A stretch of DNA of 64,000 nt. Origin: Pochonia chlamydosporia 170. Taxonomy: Eukaryota > Ascomycota > Sordariomycetes > Hypocreales > Clavicipitaceae. The notes beneath the pieces were generated by a model. That model searched no databases. It was not told the origin of the DNA and worked only from the letters and a program-made list of their open reading frames with translations. Of this stretch, positions 44,369 through 54,730 are shown one piece after another. The position numbers and the translations under genes were made by a program. The stretch is from positions 72,566-136,565 of the forward strand of contig NW_019154054.1 in the NCBI RefSeq assembly GCF_001653235.2, in the 5' to 3' direction. Positions within the stretch are counted from its first letter, which is position 1. Every line of letters begins with the position of its first letter.

Positions 44369-47300
44369 CAGGCATGGCTATATGAATATGCACGCCGATT
44401 TTCTTGTATTCATATTATATTCAACTTGTCCATCAAAATACATATTCATATAACATATTCATGCATATTCATATAAGGTAAGAGCTCACGTGATGTCACG
44501 CCATAGTATAGCTTGAGGCCTCTGAAATGCTCCCATTTGACATGCACGCTATCATATATCACCCTCTATGACCTCTGGGTCGCAGGGTAAGCCTATCCCA
44601 CCCTCGGCAGAGGGTTTAATATGTCCCTCTCGCAACCAGTTGCCGATGCACTCAATCTTCTCAATGCTGTCAATCAGCAACCGTAACCTATCCCATCTAG
44701 CTGTGCGCCTAGCTCCCGAAAAGCTCCGCTCTGGCTCTGCTGACTCTGCTGGTATGGAGAGGATATCGATAGCCATACGGCTAAGCCGTGGGTATGCCGT
44801 ACGAACGTCGTCACTACACCACCATTGAAGGGGTGTAACACCCTCTGCGAGTGCGATAGGAGCCTCTGAGATAAAGCTATCAAAATCATCCTTGCCGCGT
44901 GCTTCCGCCATCGTCTTGTTTCGCAGCTCTAAGCGCATCTTCGAAAGCATTGTATCCTTTTTCCGCTTTAATAAAACAGGTGCTGCCAAGGATTGCTCCG
45001 AGAGCTGTACCTCGACATCGTGATTGTACTCTTCCTCCCAGAGACTGCGCGCGGCCGCAAGGGCGTCCTCGTGCCATTCCTCGGGCCAGCATTCTTCTAT
45101 ATAGTTCTTGCGTTTAGAAGGATCGAGGAGGAGGGCTGCGGCGTATACGGGGACATCCTCAGTCATTGTGTAATACTTGTCAAGTATAAACCAGCACATA
45201 TCAATGGAATGAACGATGCGATCATCGCGATTAATCAGCTGCAAGTAGTGAGCCTAATTATCTGATTAGAATGCCGTATCAACTAGAGATAAAATGGGAG
45301 GATGGACAAAATTAGCCATATACCTTCCACTTTTCGCAGTGCCCTAGGAGAAGGCCGAACAGCTCGAGGGATTGTGAGATTGAAGCCATATCGCCCTCAG
45401 CTTCTAACGTGGCCTCATGGAAAGGTTGAAGAAATTCTAGCGTTCTTTCTAGCATTTGCCAATCCCTGCTTGTAAGGGCGTTGCCTTCGAGATCACTATC
45501 ATGATCAGCAGTAAACTGGATGATCTGTGCCTTCTTCTGTACCGTGATTGTGATAATTTTATACCACGAGGACCATCTGGTGATATTATCGATACCTAGT
45601 TGCTTGCCTACAGCATCGTACCCCTGATCATTGTGTAGAGCGGAGCTACGTATATAGACTGCAAGTGCATGAAGTTTTGCTAGGGCTGGAATGCCTTGCC
45701 AGCCAGCGAAGCGCTCATCGTTGTTTCCGGCCTGCTGATGAGTTGTTGCGGCTCGCTTGCCTCTCACTTTTATTGACCTTCTGGCGGGCTGCTCCTCCCG
45801 CTCTTCCAGCTGTTGTTCTTGCTGCGCCGTGGTATGGGATTGTTCCACAATCTGCGCCGAACCCAGCTCATGTAGGTGCTGCGAGAACTCCTCTAGCATA
45901 GTCGAACCGGGCTCATCAGCAGTAGCTTCGAGTGCAGCTCTCAGAGCTTCTTTTGAGCGAGCTAGAAGGAATGCTTGTAAGGCGAGATTGATGATATGGC
46001 CAATACAGCGAATTCTGCGGCGTTTGTGAGGGTAATTGACCTAAGGCATAATTCAGTAAATTTAGTATGGGCTACAGAAGCATTTGCGACGAAGCCTCTT
46101 CAGGTTAGAGTTAAGCTTACACCTGATTCCGCTTTTAAGACCTTTGCTAGCTCCTCTAAACAAGTGTCGTTTGACGCTGCATTATCGCCTACATAATAGC
46201 CGAGATTGGGAGCAGAAATATTGAACCCGCGTAGCGTACCAGCAATCAACGTAGCCTGCGTAGCACCAGAATGGCTATATCTGCACTCTGGCAGTCCTAG
46301 TAGTGCTTTCTGAAGCTTGAAGTCGTCATCGACCCATTGAGCGCATATAGCAGGCACGCCTTTGCGATGTGGCGATGTCCAGAGATCGGAGGAGATGTGT
46401 ATCTTTGACTGCGTTCTTTGAAGGCTCTCGGCGAGCCGTGAGCTGTATAACGAGTAGTTCGAGTTAATATAGCCCATAGCCTGCTTTCGATCGGTGATGA
46501 GAAGGTCTCTAACGGCTGGATTACATGCAAGAGCCAGGTCTCGTAGCTCAGAGTACTCAACTGCCGAAAAGGGCAGTCTTCGCCTTGTGAGAAGTCCTAC
46601 AACTGCCTCAATATAGGCTTGCTTATTAAAACAGTTGCGCAGAGCAGCTTGCGAAGGACGAGAGACGATATAGCGATCAATATCACCAAACGAAATGCCC
46701 GAGGCTAATGGGCTAGATGGAGGGCCAGGCTCAGGCTCGCTTACCCTCATAAGGGCCTGGTGAACCGTTCCTGCATGGTGTATGGCGTTTCCAGGCACTC
46801 GATTCGACCACGGTGGTTTTTGACAGTGAAGGCAAACGTAAGCACGGTGCCCCTTGGTCTTCCTGCGCTTCGGGCCAGTCTCAAGTTGGAGGTGTTTGTC
46901 GGGATATTCTATAGCGAAAAAGGTGTTAAAATTCCAAGAAAGCTTCGATGCAAATGAGCCGATAGAAGAGTTTGAGACTGAGGTCCCAGAAGCCTGAGAA
47001 GCCATAGATGTCAATGAGCACCAGATCAGTTAATCCATGCAATACATTGATTGCTTTAAGATCGAGCCTCTGTGTTAGTTTTCCATCGAAACAATCGGAA
47101 CCTCGCGGAAGGCCTCACTGTTGTTTGCTTCAACAAGCAAATGCCTTCGCACTGTCCATCTAGACCTAAGGAAGAATGAAAGGAGAGCAAGCTCGAGGCC
47201 GCGTTCTAAGGTTGGCGCTCGGTAACCTAACAACGCGAAATTAAGCGAAATTAGCTAATTAAACAACACCAGACTGGTCCAAGTACTGTAGCTCCCGAGA

Positions 47301-47517
47301 CTCGGCTCGCAGTCAGCTGGCTGGCACCGCCGCACCTGCCGGTTGCATACCAGTGGTATGACAGCCCCCCTCCGGGCTTATATGAATATATATGAATATG
47401 CATGAATATGAAATCCTAAGTACATATTCATATTCACGCAATATATGAGTGTGAATATGAATATATTCATGCATATTCATATAAGGCCTTATTTGAATAT
47501 TCATATAGCCATGTCTG
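44369..47517 (-). mobile_element. hAT element E, apparently intact, inside pogo copy 2
   Basis: 3149 bp. Inverted termini CAGGCATGGCTATATGAATA (44369) and, read from the other end, CAGACATGGCTATATGAATA (47517). Flanked by a perfect 8-bp direct duplication GTTTCCAA (44361-44368 and 47518-47525). Subterminal regions at both ends are dense in ATATTCATATGAATAT-type palindromes. It encodes one complete transposase. Confidence 0.96.
44552..47014 (-). CDS. hAT element E transposase, intact, three exons
   Basis: CDS 47014-46121, 46040-45324, 45238-44552 gives 765 residues with no stop. Introns are 80 nt (GTAAGC, GCCTTAG) and 85 nt (GTATAT, TACTTGCAG), both phase 0. Domains: BED-type zinc finger AYVCLHCQKPPW...HHAGTVH; KIHISSDLWTSPHRKGVPAI with the first catalytic Asp; LGYYVGDNAASNDTCLEEL with the second; RRIRCIGHIINLALQAFLLA containing the CxxH motif; IDNITRWSSWYKI; and the C-terminal dimerisation region SRMAIDILSIPAESAEPERS then FSGARRTARW. 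The predicted enzyme cuts at the element ends with an 8-bp staggered insertion. This is the only transposase here with every domain in frame, so it may still be active. Met at 47005 is an alternative start. Confidence 0.93.
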
Positions 47518-48122
47518 GTTTCCAACTGGATCTTCACCATTCGAGACTCCTCTAACCTTGCGGCAAGTTAACAAGCTAGCCAACAACATTATGGAAGCTG
47601 TCGACGAATTCCCAGACTTAATGGCTTCAATAGCTACTGATATAGATCGATATGTTCGGGGGACGCTTGCCATGAGCACGGAGCTAGTGCAAACAAAGAG
47701 AGATCTAGGGCGCACCAAGTTGGCCGAGACGGTGGCTAAGCGGCGAAGGGCAATGAAGAATAAGTCCTTACAGACAGGAGGAGTGCTTACAGTGGCAGAA
47801 GGCCGGCGTATGGTGCAGCGAAGGGTTGACGCAGATCTGGCGGCGGCAAGGCAACGTGTGCAAGCAGCGGAACAACGGGCGCGCAATGGATACAAGCGGT
47901 GGTTTGAAGCAACTGCCAAGGAAGCTCGTAAGTGGAGGACATCTGGGAGGCTAGAACCAGCGGCAGTTTATGAAACGGACCGCCGTTGTAGGTTGTTGAA
48001 GCGATTCTAATAAAAAATGTTGGAATTCTGGTTATATTGGTGGTCTGGTTATTTTGGTGGCCAGCACCATCTTTAGGTGGTGCGAGCTTGCGAGTTCCCA
48101 ATAAAGTGGGGCGTGGCACGAG

Positions 48123-49116
48123 TACAGACCTCTGATTTCCGATCTCTAGCTCGTGGCTCGGTAGTGCTCGAGGCAGGGACAGTGCCCTGTATGACTTTTC
48201 ATGTCTCTTTATCAGTGCACAGCATCGATGGGGCGATCTCTCTAAAAATGCCCCGTGAGCCCCTCGCGGTGACCAATCAAAATCGGTGCCTTATCCTGAT
48301 ATCAGGATAAGGGCGATGGCTTTATCCGATATCCGATATATATCATACCGGATATAGCAGGATAGCAGAGATTATATCAGGATAGCATATCAGGATAGGC
48401 AAGTCTGCTTGGCTCGGGAACCATGTGCGGTGTACTATTGGGATTGACAACGTGGGTGGCTGCGAATTTCGTTCTCGACACAATGTGCAAATGTCTCATT
48501 TCCAAAGCAAGCTTGGCAATGTATCGTTCAGTTTTGAAGCGCCAGAGCCCTCATGTAGTAAATGCAGCGTAGTATCATTTTTGTTTTTCTTGTCATTGCA
48601 AGCTTTGCTGCTCATCCCGTAATTCCAATACAAGTCGTATGTATGACCGAAATCGCCGGGTTGGTCCGGTCAAACCGGTGTTGACCGGATTTTGCCGGAG
48701 ATGAAACCCAAGACATGATCATTGGGTTCTTTGAGTGGATTCACTTATCCCCAATTGGTTATCGTTCAGGGAGAAGTCAATTTTGAGCAACCCACTTCTC
48801 AAATGATAGGGGTGTACGGTCCTTTCGTGTGGCTGAATAGTGGAGCAAAGTACCTGCATGTTTTGGGGTAGATCGCCGTCTCCAAGTTCTTCAGGCATAT
48901 CTCTCACGTGGTCGTGAGCTTTCCGCTTATGCCCCCCCACATACAGGTCGGTTTCAATGTTCCCATGCATTCTAATGTCTGACTGACCCACCAACCCTCA
49001 TAAACGCTCTTCACATCGTTGAAACCATTTCAGGATACAAGCAAGGCACTCGATGAAAGCACTTCGATATCCGAGAGCTTCTGTCATTGAAATCGATCCT
49101 AAGCACATTTGAAAAA
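48123..49116. other. Intergenic with palindromic repeat clusters
   Basis: No gene. The 48290-48400 stretch has CTTATCCTGATATCAGGATAAG and repeated GATATC/GGATA units; 48650-48705 has GGTCCGGTCAAACCGGTGTT-type CCGG repeats. The last few hundred bases should contain the promoter of the regulator gene. Confidence 0.5.
48290..48400. repeat. Cluster of TATCCTGATATCAGGATA repeats
   Basis: A perfect palindrome CCTTATCCTGATATCAGGAT followed by AAGG sits at its left edge; then TTATCCGATATCCGATATAT, ACCGGATATAGCAGGATAGC and ATATCAGGATAGCATATCAG. Non-coding. Confidence 0.7.
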
Positions 49117-50971
49117 ATGGAGGACGAATCTTCGGAGCCAAAAGCTCGCAATGCCTGCAGTCTGTCATGTTCAGTTCTTGCCTTGGTCTTGGTTCCACGT
49201 CCCGCTAACGGTCCGTAGTTAACTGTCGTAGGCAGAAGATGAAATGCAGAATGGAGACAGGCAACACCTGTCGCAGATGTCAACGCGCTGGACTGCCTTG
49301 TATTTTCGTGCCGCGTGCCAATGCGTCCGCGTTGATGGTCCCGGCATCTCTCCCACTCAGGGAATTACAATCGTTAGATGTAACAAGAGATCTGCTCCAA
49401 AGAGTCAAAGCTATTGAGGACCATCTGGGTTTAAGCAGTATTCCAAAGCAAATAAACCAGGAGCCAAAGGTTGGAGAAATTGTAGAGCCGTGGTACGACG
49501 ACGAACCCCTGGATAAGCTCTGGGAGGCGTCTGCAGTGTTGGAAAGATGTGTTCCCGGGCCACGAGATGGCCCGCATTGGCGAAGAAGCAATATAAGGCA
49601 CCTCTGGAAAACGTAAGAACAACTCGTAGCCACCAGACTACGGTATAACCTGGTTAACAATGATTACAGATTCCACGACAAGATGCCTGGACTTCACTTT
49701 TTGCCAAGCAAGCAAAAGTTTTCTTCTCCCGGGCCGATTCTTCTTGCGGCTATGCTTTACTGCTCAAGTGTCCGTGGTGCTCCGGAGCACGCAGCTATTG
49801 CACCTGGATACTTCACAATCTTATGCTGTGCCATCTCGCAACTTAGCATACCTTGTAGTGAGATTGGCCTGCCTCTCACAAGCCTGGAAGGGGCTGAAGA
49901 GTATGCTTTTCAGGTGGTGCTAGGGCTCGTTCTTGCCGGACTCTTGAATGAGGGCAACATTCGCGAAATGGGGATATGGATATCCATCGCATACAGACTG
50001 TTACTGGAGCACTGCCCTCCCCAAGTTGATGAGAGACACTGTGACTGGCGGAGATTATTCAACGGCGTGCAGATAGTCGACCTGGAGGTTGCGTCACTAC
50101 ATCTGTCTTCACCAGTCATCCCAATAGAGCCGCCTCTTGCTGTGTTGCAAGTTTCACACAGAGATCAGCTGTACCGCCTCTCCCGCATGATGCACACCGG
50201 CCTGTCGCATTTCTCCGGGCGCGGCTTGCCAACGATATGGTCTTGTTTTTCCGGCGATGTTACTGACACTAACTCTTCGCCTGACCCATTCAGCCCTGTT
50301 GATGCTGCTGTCATCCGCGACTGGGCCAGAAATCTGGATGATTGGCTGGTTAAATTCACAAAGACTGGTGATGACTTGGATTCACAGAGAAAGACCGTCT
50401 TTCGGCAGTATATCCTCCATCGATTAGTCGTTTTGTCAATCTATCACCCTGCCAAGAGCTGCAACCTGCGTTCGAGTAGCATTTCACTGAATGAACAACA
50501 TGAATTACTTGTTTCGGCCCGGGCTACTCTGAAGCTACACTACAATGACAAGTCCATATGGTCAAATTGGGACTTGGTGATTATATCTTGGGCTGCTTTA
50601 ATTGTCATCCACGGCATTGAGGCAGGTGTTGGCGAGTCAGATGGTGAGTTGTTTTACCGTGCTCTACAGTGAGAAGTTTCATGTCTAATACTCTGCCAGA
50701 TTTGCGAAACATTTGGGTCCATCTGGACATTCTTCAGGACACCAACGAGCCGATTCCAAACCTGCGTACAAAGCTGGCGGCTATTCTAGAGCAGAACATA
50801 CAGAGGCTGCACACGCTAAGCCCTTCTGTAACGAATCACATGCTAATGCAACCGTTGAATTCCGGCATGAACCTTGATTATTCCTGGCAGATCTTTGACC
50901 AAGCAATCATGTCCGAAGTCATGGATCCGTTTTGGCTCAGGACAGCGGAAATACAGCCCAATATCCAATAA
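49117..50971 (+). CDS. Zn2Cys6 transcription factor, intact, four exons
   Basis: CDS 49117-49159, 49219-49612, 49670-50643, 50700-50971, total 560 residues. Introns are 59, 57 and 56 nt with GT-AG ends and CTAAC or TTAAC branch sites; all phases join. The first intron splits the zinc cluster: exon 1 ends NAC plus A, exon 2 starts TTAACTGTCGT, giving ACINCRRQKMKC then TCRRCQRAGLPC, all six cysteines of the binuclear cluster with the usual Cx2Cx6C spacing in both halves. A coiled-coil-like stretch RDLLQRVKAIEDHLGL follows, then the helical fungal regulatory domain (YFTILCCAISQLSIPC, MGIWISIAYRLLLEHCPPQV), as in the fungal_trans family. It should bind CGG-type sites as a nuclear dimer. Target genes unknown. 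No damage seen, unlike the regulator at 17950-18957. Confidence 0.9.
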
Positions 50972-51135
50972 AGTTACGCTAGTTTTGTTCATAGCATAAT
51001 ACACGCTACCCCGGACGAGTAGCTAATACGGGGAGTTACGAATCTTGAAACAATTACTAAAGCATTATTCTCCCCAAAACCCACCTCCTCAGTCTACTTG
51101 CTTATACTCATGAAGCCAAATACAGCGCCAGCACC
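50972..51135. other. Short spacer between regulator gene and hAT B
   Basis: Presumed 3' untranslated and polyadenylation region of the regulator; nothing else seen. Confidence 0.5.
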
Positions 51136-51976
51136 CAGTGTATTCAAACGCCCCGCCGTTGCCTAGCCGTGCCTCGCCTGCGAATTCTAGGTGTCAAGCC
51201 CGGCCTAGCCTCAGGGGATGATCAACGCTATCCTGCCTCGACAAAGGGGGTGGCTAGGCTGGGCTGGGCTTGTGTAAATTAGGTGGCGCACGCTCCCAGT
51301 AGATCATTTGTGACTTGCTTTGCCACCTATTTCCTAGAGCAATCTATGTACCTTTTTCATCTTGACCTTGTTGTGTGATGTGGAAATGGGATGGTTTTCC
51401 CCTATCGTCAACATATCTATTCCATCAACACCACCAATATGGCTTCTGCCACCGAACCAGATAGTGACAACGGCTCCGAATTAACTACCCTTTATTCTGG
51501 TGACACGCCAACTCTCCCTGGCCAAGAACAACCTTCAATTAGGGCTCTTTTTGAAGCTCATGACGACGCGGCCTACGACCTAGCTGTGGCCCAAATACCA
51601 CGGGACCACCGAGTACAGATCAAAGGGATATGGTACGTGCGGTATGAACCATATCGTCATAGACGGTCCCGCCGTTCAGCTTGGTATTGGGATAAGGAGC
51701 AGGCCGAAGAGTTGATCCGGACATCTAAAGGTAAGTACTTCCTTACAGTTCATATGAATACATACTTACATTTGCAGGTTTGGATAATAGTGGAAAAGAA
51801 CAACGAAACAACGAAACCGCAAGATCTGGAAGTGTAAGCACTGCAACGAAGTCCAATTTGCAAACGAAAACTCCCAAAATAAACCGACCCACCTCCGTGT
51901 TCATGGGATCACCAAGCACGGCCGGAAGACCCCTCGTGACTGGTTCCAAAGGTCCTCCTTGTAGACTTGATAATTT

Positions 51977-54730
51977 CAGTGCTGGATAGACACGCTATGA
52001 AACTGAAACTCACCCCAGTTTCAGTTTCATGAAACCGGACACTGGTATAGTTTCAGTTTCATATGAACCAGTTTCGGTTTCATATGAAACTGTATTCTGG
52101 TGCGGATTTAAAAAAATGACTTGTTTCCAGCAGGTGTATGCCATATCTCCTGGCCACCCGAAGACGTTGGTATTGTCTGCTTATCTATAGTACCAAGTCC
52201 CCAGCTTCGACATCACTGTCCGCCCCCTTGTCCATTTCTAAATCTTCCTGCAGTATCCTTACGGCCGCGTCTATATCCTTTGCTGCCCTAAACACCCCAG
52301 CAAGAAGTGGCCTGTTTTTCCCCTTTGGAATGCTTATCCAGCTCTTGATGCACTCGCATGCCTCTACCATATTCGCAGACATACTGCATCTGTCCCACGT
52401 GACCTGCCGTCTCGCGCCCGAGAAGATTCGCTCTGCCTCCGTGGACATCGGTGAGATACAGAATACGTCAATGGCCATGCGGGAGAGGAGGGGGAAGTTC
52501 GCTTGCTGGGTCGGTTCAAGCCACCACTGTAAGGCCGTTTGTTGCCCAATTCCGGCCTGTGAGCCCTGTGAGAAAGCGTCAACGTCCGTCCATCACACGC
52601 TGTAAATTTACTTACATGGATGAAACGATCAAATTCATCCTTCACCTCACTCGCTGTGCTGTATACCTTCCTCCTCCAGCGATCAAACTCATCAAGCTCT
52701 TGCCCATTCTCCTGTTGCCTCTCTGGGAGCTGGTAGCTTTTGTGCTCCTGCGACCAAATCTGCCTTACAGCCTTCACTGCATTGCTAACCCAGGCTGGAT
52801 TTCTCTTCCACTGCTCACTCAGATAGCTCTTTCGGAGTGCTGGGTGGAGGAGAATCCCGGCCACGTACACGGGGGCTTGTTCGGTAAGCTGGTAATACTT
52901 CTCGAACTTCAGCCAAGCAACATGGAAGCGCGCGTAGAAGCGCGGGTTGCTGAAAGCCCGACTTTGAGTCTGTGTGAAGTGATGATGGAGGAAATCCATG
53001 TGGGACAGAACTTCATCCAGTGTATTCTCTCGGCCTTGGCGTACTGAGATCTGGTGAATACCTGTAAAAAGGCATGGATATCTCTGAGTTCGTTCCAATC
53101 GTTGTGGTCCAGTGCGTCTTTCTGTATTTTGGCATGATTTTCTTGGATCCAATCCATGAACTTGGCGCGCCTCTCAATAGCCACATCAATAAGGCGAAAC
53201 CATGAGTTCCAACGTGTATCATTGTCCCTCGGCAAGGCCCTGCCAATCTTGGCTTTGAAGTCGTTGTGAATGCTGGTAGAACTTCTTGAATATATGCACA
53301 AGTTGTGGAGCTTGCCCAGGACACTAAACTCCCGCCACTCCTCGGTAGCCTGTGCTTTCGTAATTTTGCCTCCTCCTTCTTTCTCGGATTGTCTGCACAG
53401 TCGCTCATACGCCTTATCAATTCCCTCTTGTTCATCCTCCTGGATCTTCTTTGCCTTGCCCCGAGAGAGGAATGCTTGAACGATGAGGTTCATAATGTGG
53501 CCGCTGCAGCGTAGTCGCCTGGCAACCGGATCTAAAGCCTCAATGCCTTTTGCAATATCGTCAAGCATGGTATCGTTAGCATCGTGATTATCCATCGTAA
53601 AGTAGCCAACTTTCTCGCTGAGACCGTACTCTTCGACCACTTCTAGGAAAACCTTGGCTTGCAACTCCCCGCTGTGGCTTCCTTTGAACTCGCGCAGCGA
53701 CAACAACGCTTGGGCGACTTCTCTTGTATCTGCATCTACAAAATGGGCCACGATTGCCTGGTATGCCGCCTTCTGTTCCGATGAGGTCCACATGTCAATA
53801 GTGAAGTGAACCATGGATGAGAGACAATTACGAAGCTTCCCAACGAGACCTTGTTTATGTAGAGCGAAAGTGTTTTCGAGAAGCTTCGGGACCGCTCTGC
53901 GGCTGCGTAAGAGGACGTCCCGGGCCATGTAGTTGCAGGAGAGTATAACGGCGTGAAACTCAGGGTATTCGATGAACGAGTGGGCAATGTTGCGAACCGC
54001 AAGAAGCCTAGCAAGTGCTTCCTCGAATGCAGGAATGTTAATACCATTTACCAGGTACTTTTCTTCGTCAAGATTTCGATTGGCTTGGCGCTCCTCCTGC
54101 CTTCCAAACATATCTGTAATGGTGCCATGTTGCTGCTTCTTCAGATCTGACCCTTCTACCCGCTCTACAACCCGGATGCCATGAAAGTCCCGTAGGTGCT
54201 TGCGGGCTCGGCTCAGGTTGGTTGTTACCGAGTTCGGCTTTTTGGCCGAGTCGCAGTGCTTGCAGTACCAAATTTCATGGTATGAGTTATCCCGGGTTTT
54301 CTCTCCTCTCTCCTCGTCAGGATCACGCGCCTCGTCCCAAGTCCTTTTGTTCGTGCGGCCCTTAACTTTAGCGCGCTTGCCAGCTCTGTCAGAGGGAGAG
54401 CGATCCAACGTGCGCTTCAAGGGGACTGGTGAATCAGGCGTAGCAGGTGCCAGGAGCTTGTCAGAAGGCGCCGATAGTAAGGGATTGGGCGAAGCTGATG
54501 ACATAATTGCGGTTGGCAAGTTATCAACTGCGCCGAAGGCATTTTGTTTGCCAATTTCCTTGTTTATGTACCTAGATACATGAGACGAATTGGCGACATA
54601 TGAAACCATATGAAACTGACTGAAACATATGAAACTCGGAGTGTTACAGTTTCATATGAACCCGGGTCCAGGGGCTGTTTCAGTTTCATATGAAACTGTA
54701 TGAAACTACACGCGTGGCTATCCAGCACTG
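51977..54730 (-). mobile_element. hAT element A, nested in hAT B
   Basis: 2754 bp. Termini CAGTGCTGGATAGACACGC (51977) and, inwards from 54730, CAGTGCTGGATAGCCACGCG. Both subterminal regions are packed with GTTTCATATGAAAC palindromes (52000-52110 and 54600-54710). CTTGATA occurs immediately right of the element (54731) and ends 4 bp left of it (51966-51972), so an 8-bp duplication CTTGATAW is likely with three extra T at the left end. Confidence 0.92.
52185..54504 (-). pseudogene. hAT element A transposase, one frameshift
   Basis: From 54504, MSSASPNPLLSAPSDKLLAP, then a BED finger IWYCKHCDSAKK...RKHLRDFHGI. The core has VHFTIDMWTSSEQKAAYQAI (first Asp), VGYFTMDNHDANDTMLDDI (second Asp), RRLRCSGHIMNLIVQAFL (CxxH) and DNDTRWNSWFRLI. 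At about 53045 a one-base shift separates AFLQVF from QISVRQGRENTLDEVLSHM in the next frame. A 59-nt intron (52557-52615, GTAAGT donor) leads to the dimerisation part AIDVFCISPMSTEAERIFSG and ARRQVTWDR. Start 54504 is chosen because the longer frame (from 54609) begins in the subterminal repeat region. Complete apart from the shift, so inactivated fairly recently. Confidence 0.9.

Larger units (their letters stand above)
43177..48010 (+). pseudogene. Pogo/Fot1 transposase, two frameshifts and split by a hAT
   Basis: Starts MESRIQEALQYFEDFPGAKV (43177). One extra G near 43615 shifts the frame inside YFQRL...REIIETHGITPEDIWN. The second frame holds WNMDETGFQLG, LLILDGHGSHHTKEF and LTHILQPLDVCVFQPLKHYH, so all three Asp are present. 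A further shift near 44310 precedes PEPQFPTGSSPFETPLTLRQ, whose codons are separated by the hAT inserted at 44369. The C-terminal part (47518-48010) matches copy 1: ELVQTKRDLGRTKLAETVAK, ending RRLLKRF-like RCRLLKRF. Not functional. Confidence 0.9.
43015..48122 (+). mobile_element. Pogo/Fot1-type DNA transposon, copy 2, carrying a nested hAT
   Basis: Ends CTCGTGCCACGCCCCACTTT at 43015 and its reverse complement at 48122, flanked by TA (43013-43014, 48123-48124). The repeats differ from copy 1 at several shared positions (GCAAGCTCGCACC instead of GTAGAACTCGCACC), so both repeats of each copy evolved as a pair. Without the hAT at 44369-47517 and one target duplication the element is about 1951 bp, nearly the same as copy 1. 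Confidence 0.95.
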
